64,000 bases of DNA from Roseomonas aerilata DSM 19363 (GTDB lineage: Bacteria > Pseudomonadota > Alphaproteobacteria > Acetobacterales > Acetobacteraceae). Under the pieces are notes generated by a model. The model saw only the letters and a program-made list of their open reading frames with translations, was not told the DNA's origin and searched no databases. Positions 20,773 to 34,048 of this stretch are shown in pieces. Location of the stretch: assembly GCF_000711725.1 (NCBI RefSeq), contig NZ_JONP01000006.1:186001-250000 (forward strand). Reading direction: 5' to 3'. A program made the translations under genes and the position numbers. Every line of letters starts with the position of its first letter. Positions within the stretch are counted from its first letter, which is position 1.

Positions 20773-20798
20773 GGCCGGAAGGAACCTATCCCCCGGCC
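20773..20798 (-). terminator. Terminator of ilvE
   Basis: On the minus strand a GGCCGG / CCGGCC stem with a 14-nt loop lies 11 bp after the ilvE stop and is followed by TTGCTCTTTT. A second, T-less inverted repeat (GCGCCGGC / GCCGGCGC) lies further on at 20712-20737. Confidence 0.65.
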
Positions 20799-20808
20799 CT
20801 GCCCGCCC

Positions 20809-21894
20809 TCACGCCTCGACGGGGGTCTTCACCTCGGTCATCCAGCCATGCGGGTCGGGCGCCCAGCCGTACTGGATCGAGACGATCGCGTCGTAGAGCT
20901 TTTGCGTCAGCTCGCCGGTTCCACCGCTGCCGATGGTGATTTTCTCGCCCTTGTAGCCGAGTTCCCCCACGGGGGAGACGACGGCGGCAGTGCCGGTGCC
21001 CCACATCTCCTTCAGGGTGCCGTTCCGCCCGGCTTCCATCACCTCCTCGATGGAGATGCGGCGCTCGTTCACCGCCACGCCCCAGTCCCGCAGGAGGGTG
21101 AGGATGGAGTTGCGCGTCACGCCGTCGAGGATGGTGCCGGCGAGCGGCGGGGTGATCACCTCGTCGCCGATCCGCATCATGATGTTCATGGTGCCGACCT
21201 CGTCGATCCAGCGGCGCTCGACGCCGTCCAGCCAGAGGACCTGCGTGTAGCCGGCGGCCTCGGCCTCCTGCTGGGCGGAGAGAGAGGCGGCGTAGTTCGC
21301 GGCGGTCTTCGCCTCGCCCAGCCCGCCCTGCACGGCGCGGACATGGGTGTCGGTGGCGAGGATTCGCACCGGCTTCACGCCCTCCTTGTAGTAGGAGCCG
21401 ACGGGCGAGCAGATGACGAAATAGGTGTAGCGGCTGGCGGGGTGGACGCCGAGCATCACCTCGGTCGCGACCACGGTCGGGCGAATATAGAGGGAGGTGC
21501 CGGGCGCGCGGGGCACCCATTCATGGTCGGCGGCGACAATTGCCTCGAAGGAGCGGCGGATCAGGTCCTCGTCCATCTCGGGGATGCAGAGGGCGCGGCA
21601 GGACTTGTTCAGGCGCCGCGCGTGGCGCTCGGCCCGGAAGAGCTTGATGCTGCCGTCGGCCTGACGGAACGCCTTCAGCCCGTCGAACACCGCCTGCCCG
21701 TAGTGCAGGACGGAAGTGGCGGGATCCATGACCAGCGGCGCGTAGGGCACCACGCGCGGGTCATGCCAGCCGCGGCCAGCCTCGTAGTCCATCATGAACA
21801 TATGGTCCGTCAGGACCTTGCCGAAGGAGAGCGAGGTATCGTCGGGGCGCGACAGCGGCGTCCGGGTGCGGGTGAAGGGGATGTCCATGGTCAT
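20809..21894 (-). CDS. ilvE: Branched-chain amino acid aminotransferase, long type (paralogue 2)
   Basis: A 361-residue class IV PLP aminotransferase of the long BCAT form. VLHYGQAVFDGLKAFRQADG near residue 60, RPTVVATEVMLGVHP, GGLGEAKTAANYAASL with the PLP-binding Lys near residue 195, and WGTGTAAVVSPVG are characteristic. It performs the last step of Val, Leu and Ile synthesis and the first step of their breakdown. ATG 21894 and ATG 21888 are both possible. It is monocistronic. The locus at 11567-12463 encodes a shorter relative, so the two probably divide biosynthetic and other roles. Confidence 0.93.
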   Translation of the reverse strand: MTMDIPFTRTRTPLSRPDDTSLSFGKVLTDHMFMMDYEAGRGWHDPRVVPYAPLVMDPATSVLHYGQAVFDGLKAFRQADGSIKLFRAERHARRLNKSCRALCIPEMDEDLIRRSFEAIVAADHEWVPRAPGTSLYIRPTVVATEVMLGVHPASRYTYFVICSPVGSYYKEGVKPVRILATDTHVRAVQGGLGEAKTAANYAASLSAQQEAEAAGYTQVLWLDGVERRWIDEVGTMNIMMRIGDEVITPPLAGTILDGVTRNSILTLLRDWGVAVNERRISIEEVMEAGRNGTLKEMWGTGTAAVVSPVGELGYKGEKITIGSGGTGELTQKLYDAIVSIQYGWAPDPHGWMTEVKTPVEA

Positions 21895-22031
21895 GGCGCC
21901 GGTGTCCGCAATATTGTTGCTTCTGGGGCTAGCTTAGCGCAACGCGGCGGCCGGCGGAAATCGTGGGCGCGCATCGCACCCATGTGTCTGCGTCAGGTTC
22001 CCTGACCCAAGAGATGCGCCTGCCCTCCGGT

Positions 22032-22970
22032 TCAACGGGCGGCGGCGAGGGAGGTCGAGGGGTCGTTCCGCGGGTCCAGCAGCTTCGGTGGAAGGTCCCG
22101 CAGCACGACGGCCAGTTCCTCCAGGAGCGGGCCCAGCGCCGAGGTCCGGCGCCAGAAGAGGCCGATCTGGCGGCTGGGATTGCCGTTCTCGAAGCGCAGC
22201 AGGTGCAGCCGGTCCGAGTAAGCGGCCATGCCGGTGGCGGCCAGGGCGGGCATCAGCGTCACGCCGAGCCCGGCCAGCACCATCTGGCGGAGCGTCTCAA
22301 GGCTGGTGGCACGGAACTCGGACCCTTCCTGGGCGCCGGAGAGGTGGCAGACCTCCAGCGCCTGGTCGCGCAGGCAGTGCCCGTCCTCCAGCAGCATGAG
22401 GTTGTAGCGGGAGAGTTCCTCCATCCGCAGGCTCTCGCGGCTGGCCAGCTCGTGACTCCGCGGCACGGCGAGGAAGAAGGGTTCCTCGAACAGAGGCTCG
22501 CAATGGAGGCTGGCGTCGTGCACCGGCAGGGCGAGGATCGCCGCGTCCAGGCGCCCCTCCCGCAGGCGGGCGAGGAGCTGGTCGCTCTTCTCCTCCGTCA
22601 GCAGGAGCTGGAGCTGGGGGAACCGGGCCCGAACCGCCGGCATGACCTCCGGCAGGAGATAGGGGCCGAGCGTGGGAAAGACGCCCAGGCGTGCAGTGCC
22701 GGACTCGGGGCGGGAAAGGCGGCGCGCGGCCTCCCGCATTCCCTCCATTTCGGCCAGGATTCGCCGCGCGCGCCCCACAGCGTCCTGCCCGGCGGGGGTG
22801 AGCATCACCCTGCGCGGCGACCGCTCGAAGAGGGCGACGCCCAGCTCCTCCTCCAGCTTGCGAATCTGGGTGGAAAGGGTGGGCTGCGCGACGAGGCAGG
22901 CATCGGCGGCCCGCCGGAAGTTCCGGTGATCCGCCAGGGCGACGAGGTACTGGAGTTCACGAAGATTCAT
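22032..22970 (-). CDS. oxyR: Hydrogen peroxide-sensing LysR regulator OxyR
   Basis: A 312-residue LysR-type regulator. The N-terminal helix-turn-helix (residues 1-60, FRRAADACLVAQPTLSTQIRKLE) is followed by the effector domain. The redox signature LLEDGHCLRDQALEVC places Cys199 and Cys208 at exactly the E. coli OxyR spacing and numbering, so disulfide-based peroxide sensing is expected. It is the last gene of the ahpC-ahpF-oxyR operon, 48 bp after ahpF. A matching OxyR operator precedes ahpC, implying control of the operon that encodes the regulator. An additional Cys157 (LHCEPL) is present. Confidence 0.96.
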   Translation of the reverse strand: MNLRELQYLVALADHRNFRRAADACLVAQPTLSTQIRKLEEELGVALFERSPRRVMLTPAGQDAVGRARRILAEMEGMREAARRLSRPESGTARLGVFPTLGPYLLPEVMPAVRARFPQLQLLLTEEKSDQLLARLREGRLDAAILALPVHDASLHCEPLFEEPFFLAVPRSHELASRESLRMEELSRYNLMLLEDGHCLRDQALEVCHLSGAQEGSEFRATSLETLRQMVLAGLGVTLMPALAATGMAAYSDRLHLLRFENGNPSRQIGLFWRRTSALGPLLEELAVVLRDLPPKLLDPRNDPSTSLAAAR

Positions 22971-23018
22971 GCGCGTGCCGTTCCGCGCCCGCCCCGGATG
23001 GGACGGGCGCGGGCGGGA

Positions 23019-24605
23019 TCAGGCCGCCTTGGCCTGCTGCGGCGCCGCCTCGGGGACGGAGCTGCGGATGAGGTAGTCGAAGGCCGCGAGCGAGGCCTTC
23101 GCGCCCTCCCCGGCGGCGATAATGATCTGCTTGAAGGGCGTGGTGGTGCAGTCGCCGGCCGCGAAAACGCCGGGCAGCGAGGTCTGGCCATGCGCGTCCA
23201 CGATGATCTCGCCACGCGGGGAGAGGTCGAGCGTGCCGCGCAGCCACTCCGTGTTCGGCAGCAGGCCGATCTGCACGAAGATGCCCTCGAGCTTGATCGT
23301 GTTCAGCTCGCCGGAGATGCGGTCCTCGTAGACGAGACCCGTCACCTTCTGGCCGTCGCCCTGCACCTCGGTGGTGCGGGCGGAGACCAGCACCGTCACG
23401 TTCGGCAGGCTGCGGAGCTTGCGCTGGAGCACCTCGTCCGCGCGCAGCTTGGTGTCGAACTCGAGCAGCGTGACGTGCTTCACGATGCCCGCGAGGTCGA
23501 TCGCCGCCTCGACGCCGGAGTTGCCGCCGCCGATCACGGCCACGTCCTTGCCCTTGAAAAGGGGACCGTCGCAGTGCGGGCAGTAGGCCACGCCCTTGTT
23601 CTTGTAGGTGTCCTCGCCGGGCACGCCCATCTGGCGCCAGCGGGCGCCGGTGGAGAGGATGATGCTCTTCGCGTGCAGCGTCGCGCCACCCGTCATGCGA
23701 ACCGAGAACACCCCGTGCTCGAAGTTCAGCTCCTCGGCGCGCTGGAGGTTCATGATGCGAACCTCGTTCTCGCGAACATGCGTCTCGAGCGCCTGGGCGA
23801 GCTTCGGTCCCTCGGTGTGGGTCACGGAGATGAAGTTCTCGATGCCCATGGTGTCCAGCACCTGGCCGCCGAAGCGCTCGGCGGCGACGCCCGTGCGGAT
23901 GCCCTTGCGCGCCGCATAGACGGCCGCCGCCGCGCCGGCGGGGCCGCCGCCGACGATCAGCATGTCGAAGGGAGCCTCGGCGTTCAGCTTCTTCGCCTCG
24001 CGCGCGGCGGCGCCGGTGTCGAGCTTGACGACGATCTCCTCGACGCCCATGCGGCCCTGACCGAAGACCTGGCCGTTGAGGTAGATGGTCGGCACGGACA
24101 TCACCTGCCGCTCCTCGACCTCCGCCTGGAACACCGCGCCGTCCACCGCGACGTGCTTGATGGCGGGGTTCAGCACGGCCATCAGGTTCAGCGCCTGCAC
24201 CACCTCGGGGCAGTTCTGGCAGGACTGGGAGAAATAGGTCTCGAAGGTGAACTCGCCGTCCAGGTCCTTGATCTGGTCGATCACCGCCTGCTCCAGCTTC
24301 GGCGGATGGCCGCCGACCTGCAGCAGCGCGAGGACGAGCGAGGTGAACTCATGCCCCATGGGCAGGCCGGCGAAGCGCAGCGAGATGTCCTGGCCCGGGC
24401 TGGTCAGCGCGAAGGAGGGCGCGCGCTCGCCGTCGTCCCGCCGCTCCTCGACGGAGATCTTGGGGGAAGCGGCCTGAAGGTCGCGCAGCAGCTCCACCAT
24501 CTCGCGGGACTTAGGGCTGTCGTTGACGGAGGCCGTGATCTGGATGGGACGGACTACCCGCTCCAGATAGGCCTTGAGCTGAGTCTTGAGGTTGGCATCC
24601 AGCAC
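23019..24605 (-). CDS. ahpF: Alkyl hydroperoxide reductase subunit F
   Basis: A 528-residue NADH-dependent disulfide reductase that recycles AhpC. The N-terminal tandem thioredoxin-fold domain (residues 1-195) carries the CxxC in [11 protein letters not shown] thioredoxin-reductase-like part follows: FAD motif [17 protein letters not shown] (near residue 218), redox-active [12 protein letters not shown] (near residue 342), NAD motif [14 protein letters not shown] and C-terminal [13 protein letters not shown]. Length fits E. coli AhpF (521). It is second in the operon, 100 bp after ahpC, with a hairpin between. Confidence 0.96.
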   Translation of the reverse strand: MLDANLKTQLKAYLERVVRPIQITASVNDSPKSREMVELLRDLQAASPKISVEERRDDGERAPSFALTSPGQDISLRFAGLPMGHEFTSLVLALLQVGGHPPKLEQAVIDQIKDLDGEFTFETYFSQSCQNCPEVVQALNLMAVLNPAIKHVAVDGAVFQAEVEERQVMSVPTIYLNGQVFGQGRMGVEEIVVKLDTGAAAREAKKLNAEAPFDMLIVGGGPAGAAAAVYAARKGIRTGVAAERFGGQVLDTMGIENFISVTHTEGPKLAQALETHVRENEVRIMNLQRAEELNFEHGVFSVRMTGGATLHAKSIILSTGARWRQMGVPGEDTYKNKGVAYCPHCDGPLFKGKDVAVIGGGNSGVEAAIDLAGIVKHVTLLEFDTKLRADEVLQRKLRSLPNVTVLVSARTTEVQGDGQKVTGLVYEDRISGELNTIKLEGIFVQIGLLPNTEWLRGTLDLSPRGEIIVDAHGQTSLPGVFAAGDCTTTPFKQIIIAAGEGAKASLAAFDYLIRSSVPEAAPQQAKAA

Positions 24606-24670
24606 GGGGGCAACTCCGGCGACGGGGAATTCGGGGGAAGCGGCCGGGCCCGCGCGGGGCCCGGCTGTTC

Positions 24671-24692
24671 GGTGCCGGCCGGAGCCGGCACC
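24671..24692 (-). terminator. Hairpin in the ahpC-ahpF gap
   Basis: An 8-bp stem (GGTGCCGG / CCGGCACC) with a 6-nt loop starts 13 bp after the ahpC stop. No T-run follows. It is more likely a partial attenuator or mRNA 3'-end stabiliser that favours AhpC over AhpF than a full terminator. Confidence 0.5.
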
Positions 24693-24705
24693 TTTCAGAC
24701 GCGGA

Positions 24706-25269
24706 TCAGATCTTGCCGACGAGGTCGAGCGACGGGGCGAGGGTCTCGGCCCCCTCCTGCCACTTGGCCGGGCAGACCTCGCCGGGGTGGGCGGCGACGT
24801 ACTGAGCGGCCTTGATCTTGCGGATCAGGTCCTCGGCGTTGCGGCCGATGCCCTCGGCGGTGATCTCGACGGCCTGGATGATGCCCTCGGGGTCCACGAT
24901 AAAGGTGCCGCGGTCGGCAAGGCCCTGGCCCTCACGGAGAACCTGGAAGTTCGTGCTGATCTCGTGCGTGGGGTCGGCCAGCATCGTGTACTGGATCTTG
25001 GCGATCGTGTCGGAAGCGTCGTGCCAGGCCTTGTGCACGAAGTGAGTGTCGGTGGACACGGAGTAGACCTCCACATCCATCTTACGCAGCTCCTCGTAGT
25101 GGTCGGCCACGTCGCCCAGCTCGGTCGGGCAGACGAAGGTGAAGTCGGCGGGGTAGAAGAAGAACACCGCCCAGCTGCCGAGCACGTCGTTCTCGGTCAC
25201 CTCGATGAACTTGCCCTGCTTGTAGGCCTGGGCCTTGAACGGCTTGATCTTGGTGTTGATGAGGGACAT
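24706..25269 (-). CDS. ahpC: Alkyl hydroperoxide reductase subunit C (peroxiredoxin)
   Basis: A 187-residue typical 2-Cys peroxiredoxin that reduces H2O2, organic peroxides and peroxynitrite in the cytoplasm. Peroxidatic Cys47 is in [11 protein letters not shown] and resolving Cys166 in [10 protein letters not shown], the E. coli AhpC arrangement. Start at ATG 25269 ([11 protein letters not shown]) is supported by the exact AhpC N-terminus and a GGAG ribosome site. It leads the ahpC-ahpF-oxyR operon and is preceded by a promoter and OxyR operator. Confidence 0.98.
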   Translation of the reverse strand: MSLINTKIKPFKAQAYKQGKFIEVTENDVLGSWAVFFFYPADFTFVCPTELGDVADHYEELRKMDVEVYSVSTDTHFVHKAWHDASDTIAKIQYTMLADPTHEISTNFQVLREGQGLADRGTFIVDPEGIIQAVEITAEGIGRNAEDLIRKIKAAQYVAAHPGEVCPAKWQEGAETLAPSLDLVGKI

Positions 25270-25322
25270 GCGATCTCCTGTTGCGGTGTGCCGCGGCACC
25301 TTCGCGCCGCTTCGCCGGACGG

Positions 25323-25351
25323 AAGCTAGGCTTGCCTGAGAGATATGCCAA
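25323..25351 (-). promoter_or_regulatory. Sigma70-type promoter of ahpC-ahpF-oxyR
   Basis: On the minus strand, a -35 box TTGGCA (25346-25351) and a -10 box TAGCTT (25323-25328) are separated by exactly 17 bp. The -35 matches five of six consensus bases; the -10 keeps the conserved T, A and final T. The OxyR operator abuts the -35, as in OxyR-activated promoters. Expected transcript start near 25315. Confidence 0.65.
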
Positions 25352-25388
25352 ATAGATAAAAATTCCAGGTTTGATAGATGACATCTAT
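25352..25388. promoter_or_regulatory. OxyR tetramer operator
   Basis: ATAGATGACATCTAT at 25374-25388 fits the OxyR consensus ATAG-N-T-NNN-A-N-CTAT at every specified base. A second, degenerate element (ATAG retained, CTAT lost) starts at 25352, exactly 22 bp away, the spacing needed for the tetramer's second dimer. It lies directly upstream of the ahpC -35 box. The rest of the 304-bp gap (25270-25573) holds only the ahpC leader and the sucD terminator. Confidence 0.85.
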
Positions 25389-25518
25389 CGAACGTCGAGC
25401 TCCCGCCGAGCGCCCGGCAGATGGGCCTCGGCGGTGCCCAGTGGCACCCAGCCCCCTCCCGGCGGCCGCGCAGCATCGCTCAAACAGCCGTGAACACGTC
25501 GGCCCCTGAACGCGAAAA

Positions 25519-25544
25519 CGCCGCCGGGGTGCCCCCCGGCGGCG
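25519..25544 (-). terminator. Terminator of sucCD
   Basis: A perfect 11-bp stem (CGCCGCCGGGG / CCCCGGCGGCG) with a 4-nt loop, followed on the minus strand by TTTTCGCGTT, lies about 30 bp after the sucD stop. Confidence 0.85.
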
Positions 25545-25573
25545 CTTCCAAACCTCGGCGGTTCGCCGCTAGT

Positions 25574-26464
25574 TCAGGCGGCGATGGCCTTCACCATGGT
25601 CGAACCCAGCGCGGCCGGGCTGTCGGCCACGAAGATACCGGCGGCGCGCATGGCGTCCATCTTGGCTTCCGCCGTGTCCTTGCCGCCGGAGATGACGGCA
25701 CCGGCATGGCCCATGCGGCGGCCGGGAGGGGCCGTGGCGCCGGCGATGAAGCCGACGACGGGCTTGTAGTTGGCCGAACCGGGCTTGTTCTCGCGGCCCA
25801 GGAACTCGGCCGCGATGATCTCGGACTGGCCGCCGATCTCGCCGATCATCACGATCTGCTTCGTCTCGGGGTCGGCGAGGAACATCTCCAGCACTTCCTG
25901 GAAGTCCGTGCCCTTCACCGGGTCGCCGCCGATGCCGACGCAGGTAGACTGGCCGAGGCCGGCCGCCGTGGTCTGCGCCACCGCCTCATAGGTCAGCGTG
26001 CCCGAACGGGACACGATGCCGACCGAGCCGCGCTTGTGGATGTGGCCGGGCATGATGCCGATCTTGCAGGCTTCCGGCGTGATCACGCCCGGGCAGTTCG
26101 GCCCGATGAGGCGGGACTTGCTGCCGGAGAGGGCGCGCTTGACCTTCACCATGTCGATCACCGGGATGCCCTCGGTGATGCAGATGATGAGCGGCACCTC
26201 GGCCGCGATGGCCTCCAGGATCGAGTCGGCCGCAAACGGCGGCGGCACGTAGATGACGGAGGCATCGGCCCCGGTCGCCTCGACGCACTCGGCCACCGTG
26301 TCGAACACGGGCAGGCCGATATGGGTCTGCCCGCCCTTGCCCGGCGTCACGCCGCCCACGTAGTTCGTGCCGTAGGCGATGCCCTGCTCGGCGTGGAAGG
26401 TGCCCTGCGACCCAGTGAAGCCCTGGGTCATGACCTTGGTGTGCTTGTCGACGAGAACGGACAT
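25574..26464 (-). CDS. sucD: Succinyl-CoA synthetase subunit alpha
   Basis: A 296-residue subunit that carries the phospho-His intermediate of succinyl-CoA synthetase. [19 protein letters not shown] near residue 15 binds Co[15 protein letters not shown] is mid-protein; [13 protein letters not shown] near residue 245 carries the active-site His. Length fits the family. It lies 4 bp downstream of sucC and ends the operon at a strong terminator. Confidence 0.97.
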   Translation of the reverse strand: MSVLVDKHTKVMTQGFTGSQGTFHAEQGIAYGTNYVGGVTPGKGGQTHIGLPVFDTVAECVEATGADASVIYVPPPFAADSILEAIAAEVPLIICITEGIPVIDMVKVKRALSGSKSRLIGPNCPGVITPEACKIGIMPGHIHKRGSVGIVSRSGTLTYEAVAQTTAAGLGQSTCVGIGGDPVKGTDFQEVLEMFLADPETKQIVMIGEIGGQSEIIAAEFLGRENKPGSANYKPVVGFIAGATAPPGRRMGHAGAVISGGKDTAEAKMDAMRAAGIFVADSPAALGSTMVKAIAA

Positions 26465-26468
26465 GGCT

Positions 26469-27662
<1,194 letters not shown>

Positions 27663-27689
27663 GCGGGTCCCGCCTATCCGATAAGAGAA

Positions 27690-27711
27690 GGGCCGGGGTC
27701 TCCCCCGGCCC
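27690..27711 (-). terminator. Hairpin between mdh and sucC
   Basis: A 9-bp stem (GGGCCGGGG / CCCCGGCCC) with a short loop is followed on the minus strand by TTCTCTTAT. It can act as a terminator or attenuator after mdh. Confidence 0.65.
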
Positions 27712-27731
27712 ACATTCTCAGGAGCCTGGGC

Positions 27732-28736
<1,005 letters not shown>

Positions 28737-28780
28737 TTAGACCCGGATGCCCGGGCCGGCAAGGCGGGCCCGCAATGGAA

Positions 28781-28812
28781 AGGGGCGGGGCGCCCCTCGG
28801 CACCCCGCCCCT
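28781..28812 (-). terminator. Terminator after the exported basic protein gene
   Basis: A 10-bp stem (AGGGGCGGGG / CCCCGCCCCT) with a 12-nt loop, followed by TTTCC on the minus strand, starts about 28 bp after the stop of the upstream gene and separates it from mdh. Confidence 0.65.
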
Positions 28813-28839
28813 GCCCTTCCGGAGGATTGCCCCCGGGGA

Positions 28840-29457
28840 TCACATCGGCATGCAGCGGAAGGTGTCGGTATGGCCGCGGGCGAGCACGGCCATGGTGCCG
28901 GCCGGGCAGTCCATCTGCTCGCCATCGGCGGCGGGCAGGCCGGCGTGCCACACGCCCCGGCCGCTGTAGCCGCGATCCTCATCGGCGCTCTCGTCGCGGG
29001 TGCTCGTATAGGTCGCCTTGCCGTACTTGCCGCCGCGCGCGGGAAGGGTGGAGGCCGCGGCCGGGGCGGCGGAGAAAAGGCTCACGAAGCGCAGCCCGTT
29101 GCGCTGGCCGTGCATCGAGGCCGGGCGCAGGTCGGTGTAGCGCAGGGCCTCCCGGCGGGTGGCGCCCCGCACGGCGAAGACCGGCCGGCGCGAGGACCGG
29201 ACCTCCGCGCTGCGCTGACCGCGAACGGAGGCCGCGGCGCGCCCGCGCGGGGCGACGGCGACCATCCGGCGCGAGGTGGCCGGGGCCGCGACCGGGCGGG
29301 GCGCGAAGGCGGGCCGAAGGGTCGGCGTGGCAGTCGGGCGGGCTGGCGTCGCGCGGGCGGCCTTGCCCGTGGAACGCGCCTCCTGGCGGGCTTCCGCCGG
29401 ATGGACCGCCGCGAGCGCGACGACGGTGCCGAACGCGATGGCAAAGGAACGCAGCAT
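28840..29457 (-). CDS. Exported Ala/Arg/Pro-rich hypothetical protein
   Basis: A 205-residue protein starting MLRSFAIAFGTVVALAAV, with a signal peptide cleaved near HPAEA. Residues 25-110 are low-complexity, rich in Ala, Arg, Pro and Thr and probably disordered. The C-terminal ~90 residues are more ordered (ALRYTDLRPASMHGQRNGLRFVSLF) and include the segment MDCPAGTMAVLARGHTDTFRCMPM, where two Cys could pair. No known family is recognised. A terminator follows. The longer upstream frame is less likely because it would bury the signal peptide. Confidence 0.65.
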   Translation of the reverse strand: MLRSFAIAFGTVVALAAVHPAEARQEARSTGKAARATPARPTATPTLRPAFAPRPVAAPATSRRMVAVAPRGRAAASVRGQRSAEVRSSRRPVFAVRGATRREALRYTDLRPASMHGQRNGLRFVSLFSAAPAAASTLPARGGKYGKATYTSTRDESADEDRGYSGRGVWHAGLPAADGEQMDCPAGTMAVLARGHTDTFRCMPM

Positions 29458-29549
29458 GTTGATCTTTCCCCCTATTGGGCCCAACCCCGGATCCCCACCC
29501 GGCGCCCTGCCCCCTCAGGCACGCGCCGAGCAAATCCTGGGCCGAGCGG

Positions 29550-30740
29550 CTACGTCAGATGTGGCAGGGCCAGGTAGTCCTGGCTCTGCATTTCCATGAG
29601 GCGGGAGGCGGTGCGCTGGAACATCGCCGCCCCCTCCCCTTTCTCGTAGAGCTGGTCGGGCACGGCCTCGGCCGAGGCGACCAGCTTGCAGCGGTGCTCA
29701 TAGAGCGTGTCGATGAGCGTCACGAAGCGGCGGGCCCGGTCGAAGTTCTCCGGGCCCAGCCGCGGCACGCCGTCCAGCACGAGCGTGTGGAAGTGGGTGG
29801 CGATGGCCAGGTAGTCCGCGGCGCCGAGATAGGCGCCGCAGAGGGTTTCGAAGTCCGCACGCGCCACTCCCCGGTGGGCCTGCGGTACTTCGAGCTTGCG
29901 GCCCAGCACGGTCAGCGAGCAGGGCTGGCCATGGGCCTCGCCGCTCAGCTCGCGGAAGGCCGCGTCGAGCGCGCGCTCGGCGCGGCCGTCAAGCGGGGTG
30001 TGCCAGGTGGGCAGGCCCCGGATGCGGTCGCGCCGGTAGTCCTGAAGGGCCGAGAGGTGCAGCACCTCCAGCCGCTTCTGGATGAGGGCGATGAAGGGCA
30101 GGAAGGCGTCACGCCCCGGCTTGCCCTTGAACAGATCGGCGGGCGCGGTGTTGGAGGTGGCGACCACCACAACGCCGCGGGCGAAGAGCGCCTCGAACAG
30201 GCGGCCGAGGAGCATGGCGTCCACGATGTCGTGGACCTGGAACTCGTCGAAGCAGAGCAGCGCGGCCTCGGCCACGATCCGGTCGGCCAGTGGCGGGATT
30301 GGGTCGGCCGCGTCGCCATGGGTCCGGCGCCACTCGTGGATGCGCCGGTGGGAGGTCTGCATGAAAGCGTGGAAGTGCTCGCGCTTCTTCCGCGGCACGT
30401 CCGCCGTCTCGAAGAAGAGGTCCATGAGCATGGACTTGCCGCGCCCGACCTCGCCGACGAGGTAGAGACCGAGCGGCGGGCCGTCCGGCTGGTCCTCCAC
30501 GGGCTTGCGGCGGAAGAAGCGGGCGAGAAGGCCAGGCTCCTCCTTTGCTTCCGGGCGCGGGTCGTAGCCGCGGAGGCGTCGCCAGAGGTCCTGCAGCGTT
30601 TCGGCCGCGCGCGCCTGGGCAGGGTCCGCGCGAAGGGCGCCGGACGCCACCCGGGCGCGGTAGAGGGGGAGCGGGCCCTTCGCGATATCCGCCGAAACGG
30701 TGCTTCCCGCGAGGGCTGGCGCGGTCGTGGTGCCGTCCAT
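29550..30740 (-). CDS. zapE: AFG1-family ATPase, cell division protein ZapE-like
   Basis: A 396-residue AAA-type ATPase. Walker A is GEVGRGKSMLMD (near residue 130), Walker B LLCFDEFQVHD (near residue 190), followed by VVATSNTAP (sensor region) and a C-terminal Arg-rich segment (FDRARRFVTLIDTLYEHRCKL). In E. coli, ZapE binds FtsZ under stress; eukaryotic AFG1 acts in mitochondrial quality control. Placement just upstream of mdh-sucCD is common in alphaproteobacteria and fits a link to respiratory metabolism. The start at ATG 30740 is plausible but not fixed by a strong RBS. Confidence 0.92.
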   Translation of the reverse strand: MDGTTTAPALAGSTVSADIAKGPLPLYRARVASGALRADPAQARAAETLQDLWRRLRGYDPRPEAKEEPGLLARFFRRKPVEDQPDGPPLGLYLVGEVGRGKSMLMDLFFETADVPRKKREHFHAFMQTSHRRIHEWRRTHGDAADPIPPLADRIVAEAALLCFDEFQVHDIVDAMLLGRLFEALFARGVVVVATSNTAPADLFKGKPGRDAFLPFIALIQKRLEVLHLSALQDYRRDRIRGLPTWHTPLDGRAERALDAAFRELSGEAHGQPCSLTVLGRKLEVPQAHRGVARADFETLCGAYLGAADYLAIATHFHTLVLDGVPRLGPENFDRARRFVTLIDTLYEHRCKLVASAEAVPDQLYEKGEGAAMFQRTASRLMEMQSQDYLALPHLT

Positions 30741-30885
30741 CGGCGGCCGGTCTAACCCGGTCGCAGGCCGCTCGCAACTTCGCGTGCGCCGTTACATAAA
30801 CCATTCCGGCCCCGGCATCCCCGCCGGAGGGGTTCCGTGAGGAACGAGCGGCAAGTCTCTGAGGGGGCTCGGAAGTCGCCCGCCG

Positions 30886-31854
30886 CTAGTCGGCGGTGAT
30901 GCCGGCAGCCTGGATCACCGGCGCCCAGCGCGCGCGCTCGGCTGCGATGAAGCGGCCGAAGGCCTCGCCAGGCATGGGATAGGGCGTCGCCCCTTCCCGA
31001 CCGAGGCTGGAAACCAGCTCCGGCGAGTCCAGGCTGCCGAGGATGGCGGCCTCCAGCCGGGCGCGGATCGGCTCGGGCGTGCCGTGGGGAACGAGGATCC
31101 CGTACCAGGCGGTTGCGCGATAGCCGGGGATGGTCTCGGCCACCGTCGGCACATCCGGCATGGACGGGAGCCGCTTGTCGTCGGTGACGGCCAGCGCCCG
31201 CAGAACCCCGCCCTGGACGAGGCCCGCGACCGAGGGAAGCGTGCTGATCATCGCCGCGACCGTGCCCGCCGCCACGTCCGTCAGGCCCGGAGCGGCGCCG
31301 CGGAAGGGCACATGGGTCGCCTCCACCCCCGCTTGCTGGAGCAGCAGCGCCATCGCCAGATGCCCGGCCGCGCCGTTGCCGGGGGAGGCGTAGTTCATCC
31401 CGCCTCGCTTCTCCCGGGCCTCGGCGATCAGCGCGGGAAGCGTCGTGGCGGTCGTGCCGGGCCCCGCGACGAGCACCAGCGGAGTCTCCGCCACCATCGC
31501 CACCGGATCGAGCGCGGTCTGCGGGTTCACCTTCAGGTTCCGGCCGAACAGGGTCGGGTTCACGGAAATCGGGCCCTGGTTGCCCATGAGCAGCGTGTAG
31601 CCGTCCGGCCGGGAGCCCGCGACCAGCTCCGTCGCCAGGTTGCCGCCGGCACCGGGGCGGTTCTCCACCACCACGGGCTGGCCGAGGGTGGCGTTCAGGC
31701 GGGTGCCGAGGGCGCGCGCGACGGCATCGGTGCCGCCGCCCGGCGTGTAGGGAAGGATCAGCCGCAGGGGGCGGTCCGGCCAGCCGCCCTGCGCCCGCGC
31801 CGCGAGGGGCATGAGGGCCGGAGCGGCGAGCAGCGCGCGGCGTTTGATGGGCAT
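30886..31854 (-). CDS. Bug-family periplasmic solute receptor (TctC-like), copy 1
   Basis: A 322-residue exported binding protein. The start MPIKRRALLAAPALMPLAARAQ is a twin-basic signal peptide. WPDRPLRLILPYTPGGGTDAVARALG, the ENRPGAGGN segment and AGSRPDGYTLLMGNQG are hallmarks of the Bug/TctC family of tripartite tricarboxylate transporters. Such receptors are greatly expanded in Betaproteobacteria and Acetobacteraceae and usually lack their own TctAB membrane subunits. None is nearby here. It lies between zapE and thiC on the same strand; the ligand is unknown. Confidence 0.93.
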   Translation of the reverse strand: MPIKRRALLAAPALMPLAARAQGGWPDRPLRLILPYTPGGGTDAVARALGTRLNATLGQPVVVENRPGAGGNLATELVAGSRPDGYTLLMGNQGPISVNPTLFGRNLKVNPQTALDPVAMVAETPLVLVAGPGTTATTLPALIAEAREKRGGMNYASPGNGAAGHLAMALLLQQAGVEATHVPFRGAAPGLTDVAAGTVAAMISTLPSVAGLVQGGVLRALAVTDDKRLPSMPDVPTVAETIPGYRATAWYGILVPHGTPEPIRARLEAAILGSLDSPELVSSLGREGATPYPMPGEAFGRFIAAERARWAPVIQAAGITAD

Positions 31855-31933
31855 GGACCGGCCTCCGGGACGTTTCCTGCGGTCGGCGAACGAAGCGGAA
31901 GGCGGCGGGCGATGCAACCCGCCGCCGCGCCGG

Positions 31934-33987
<2,054 letters not shown>

Positions 33988-34048
33988 AGGCGCCCAGCCT
34001 CGGCCCAGGAGACGCGCATTGTCAACGGCCAGTGGGAGGCGATCAGTG

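Noticed and set aside
21963-24815. A 950-codon plus-strand open frame opposite oxyR and ahpF
   Set aside because: It is an antisense shadow; the minus strand encodes OxyR and AhpF with all active-site residues.
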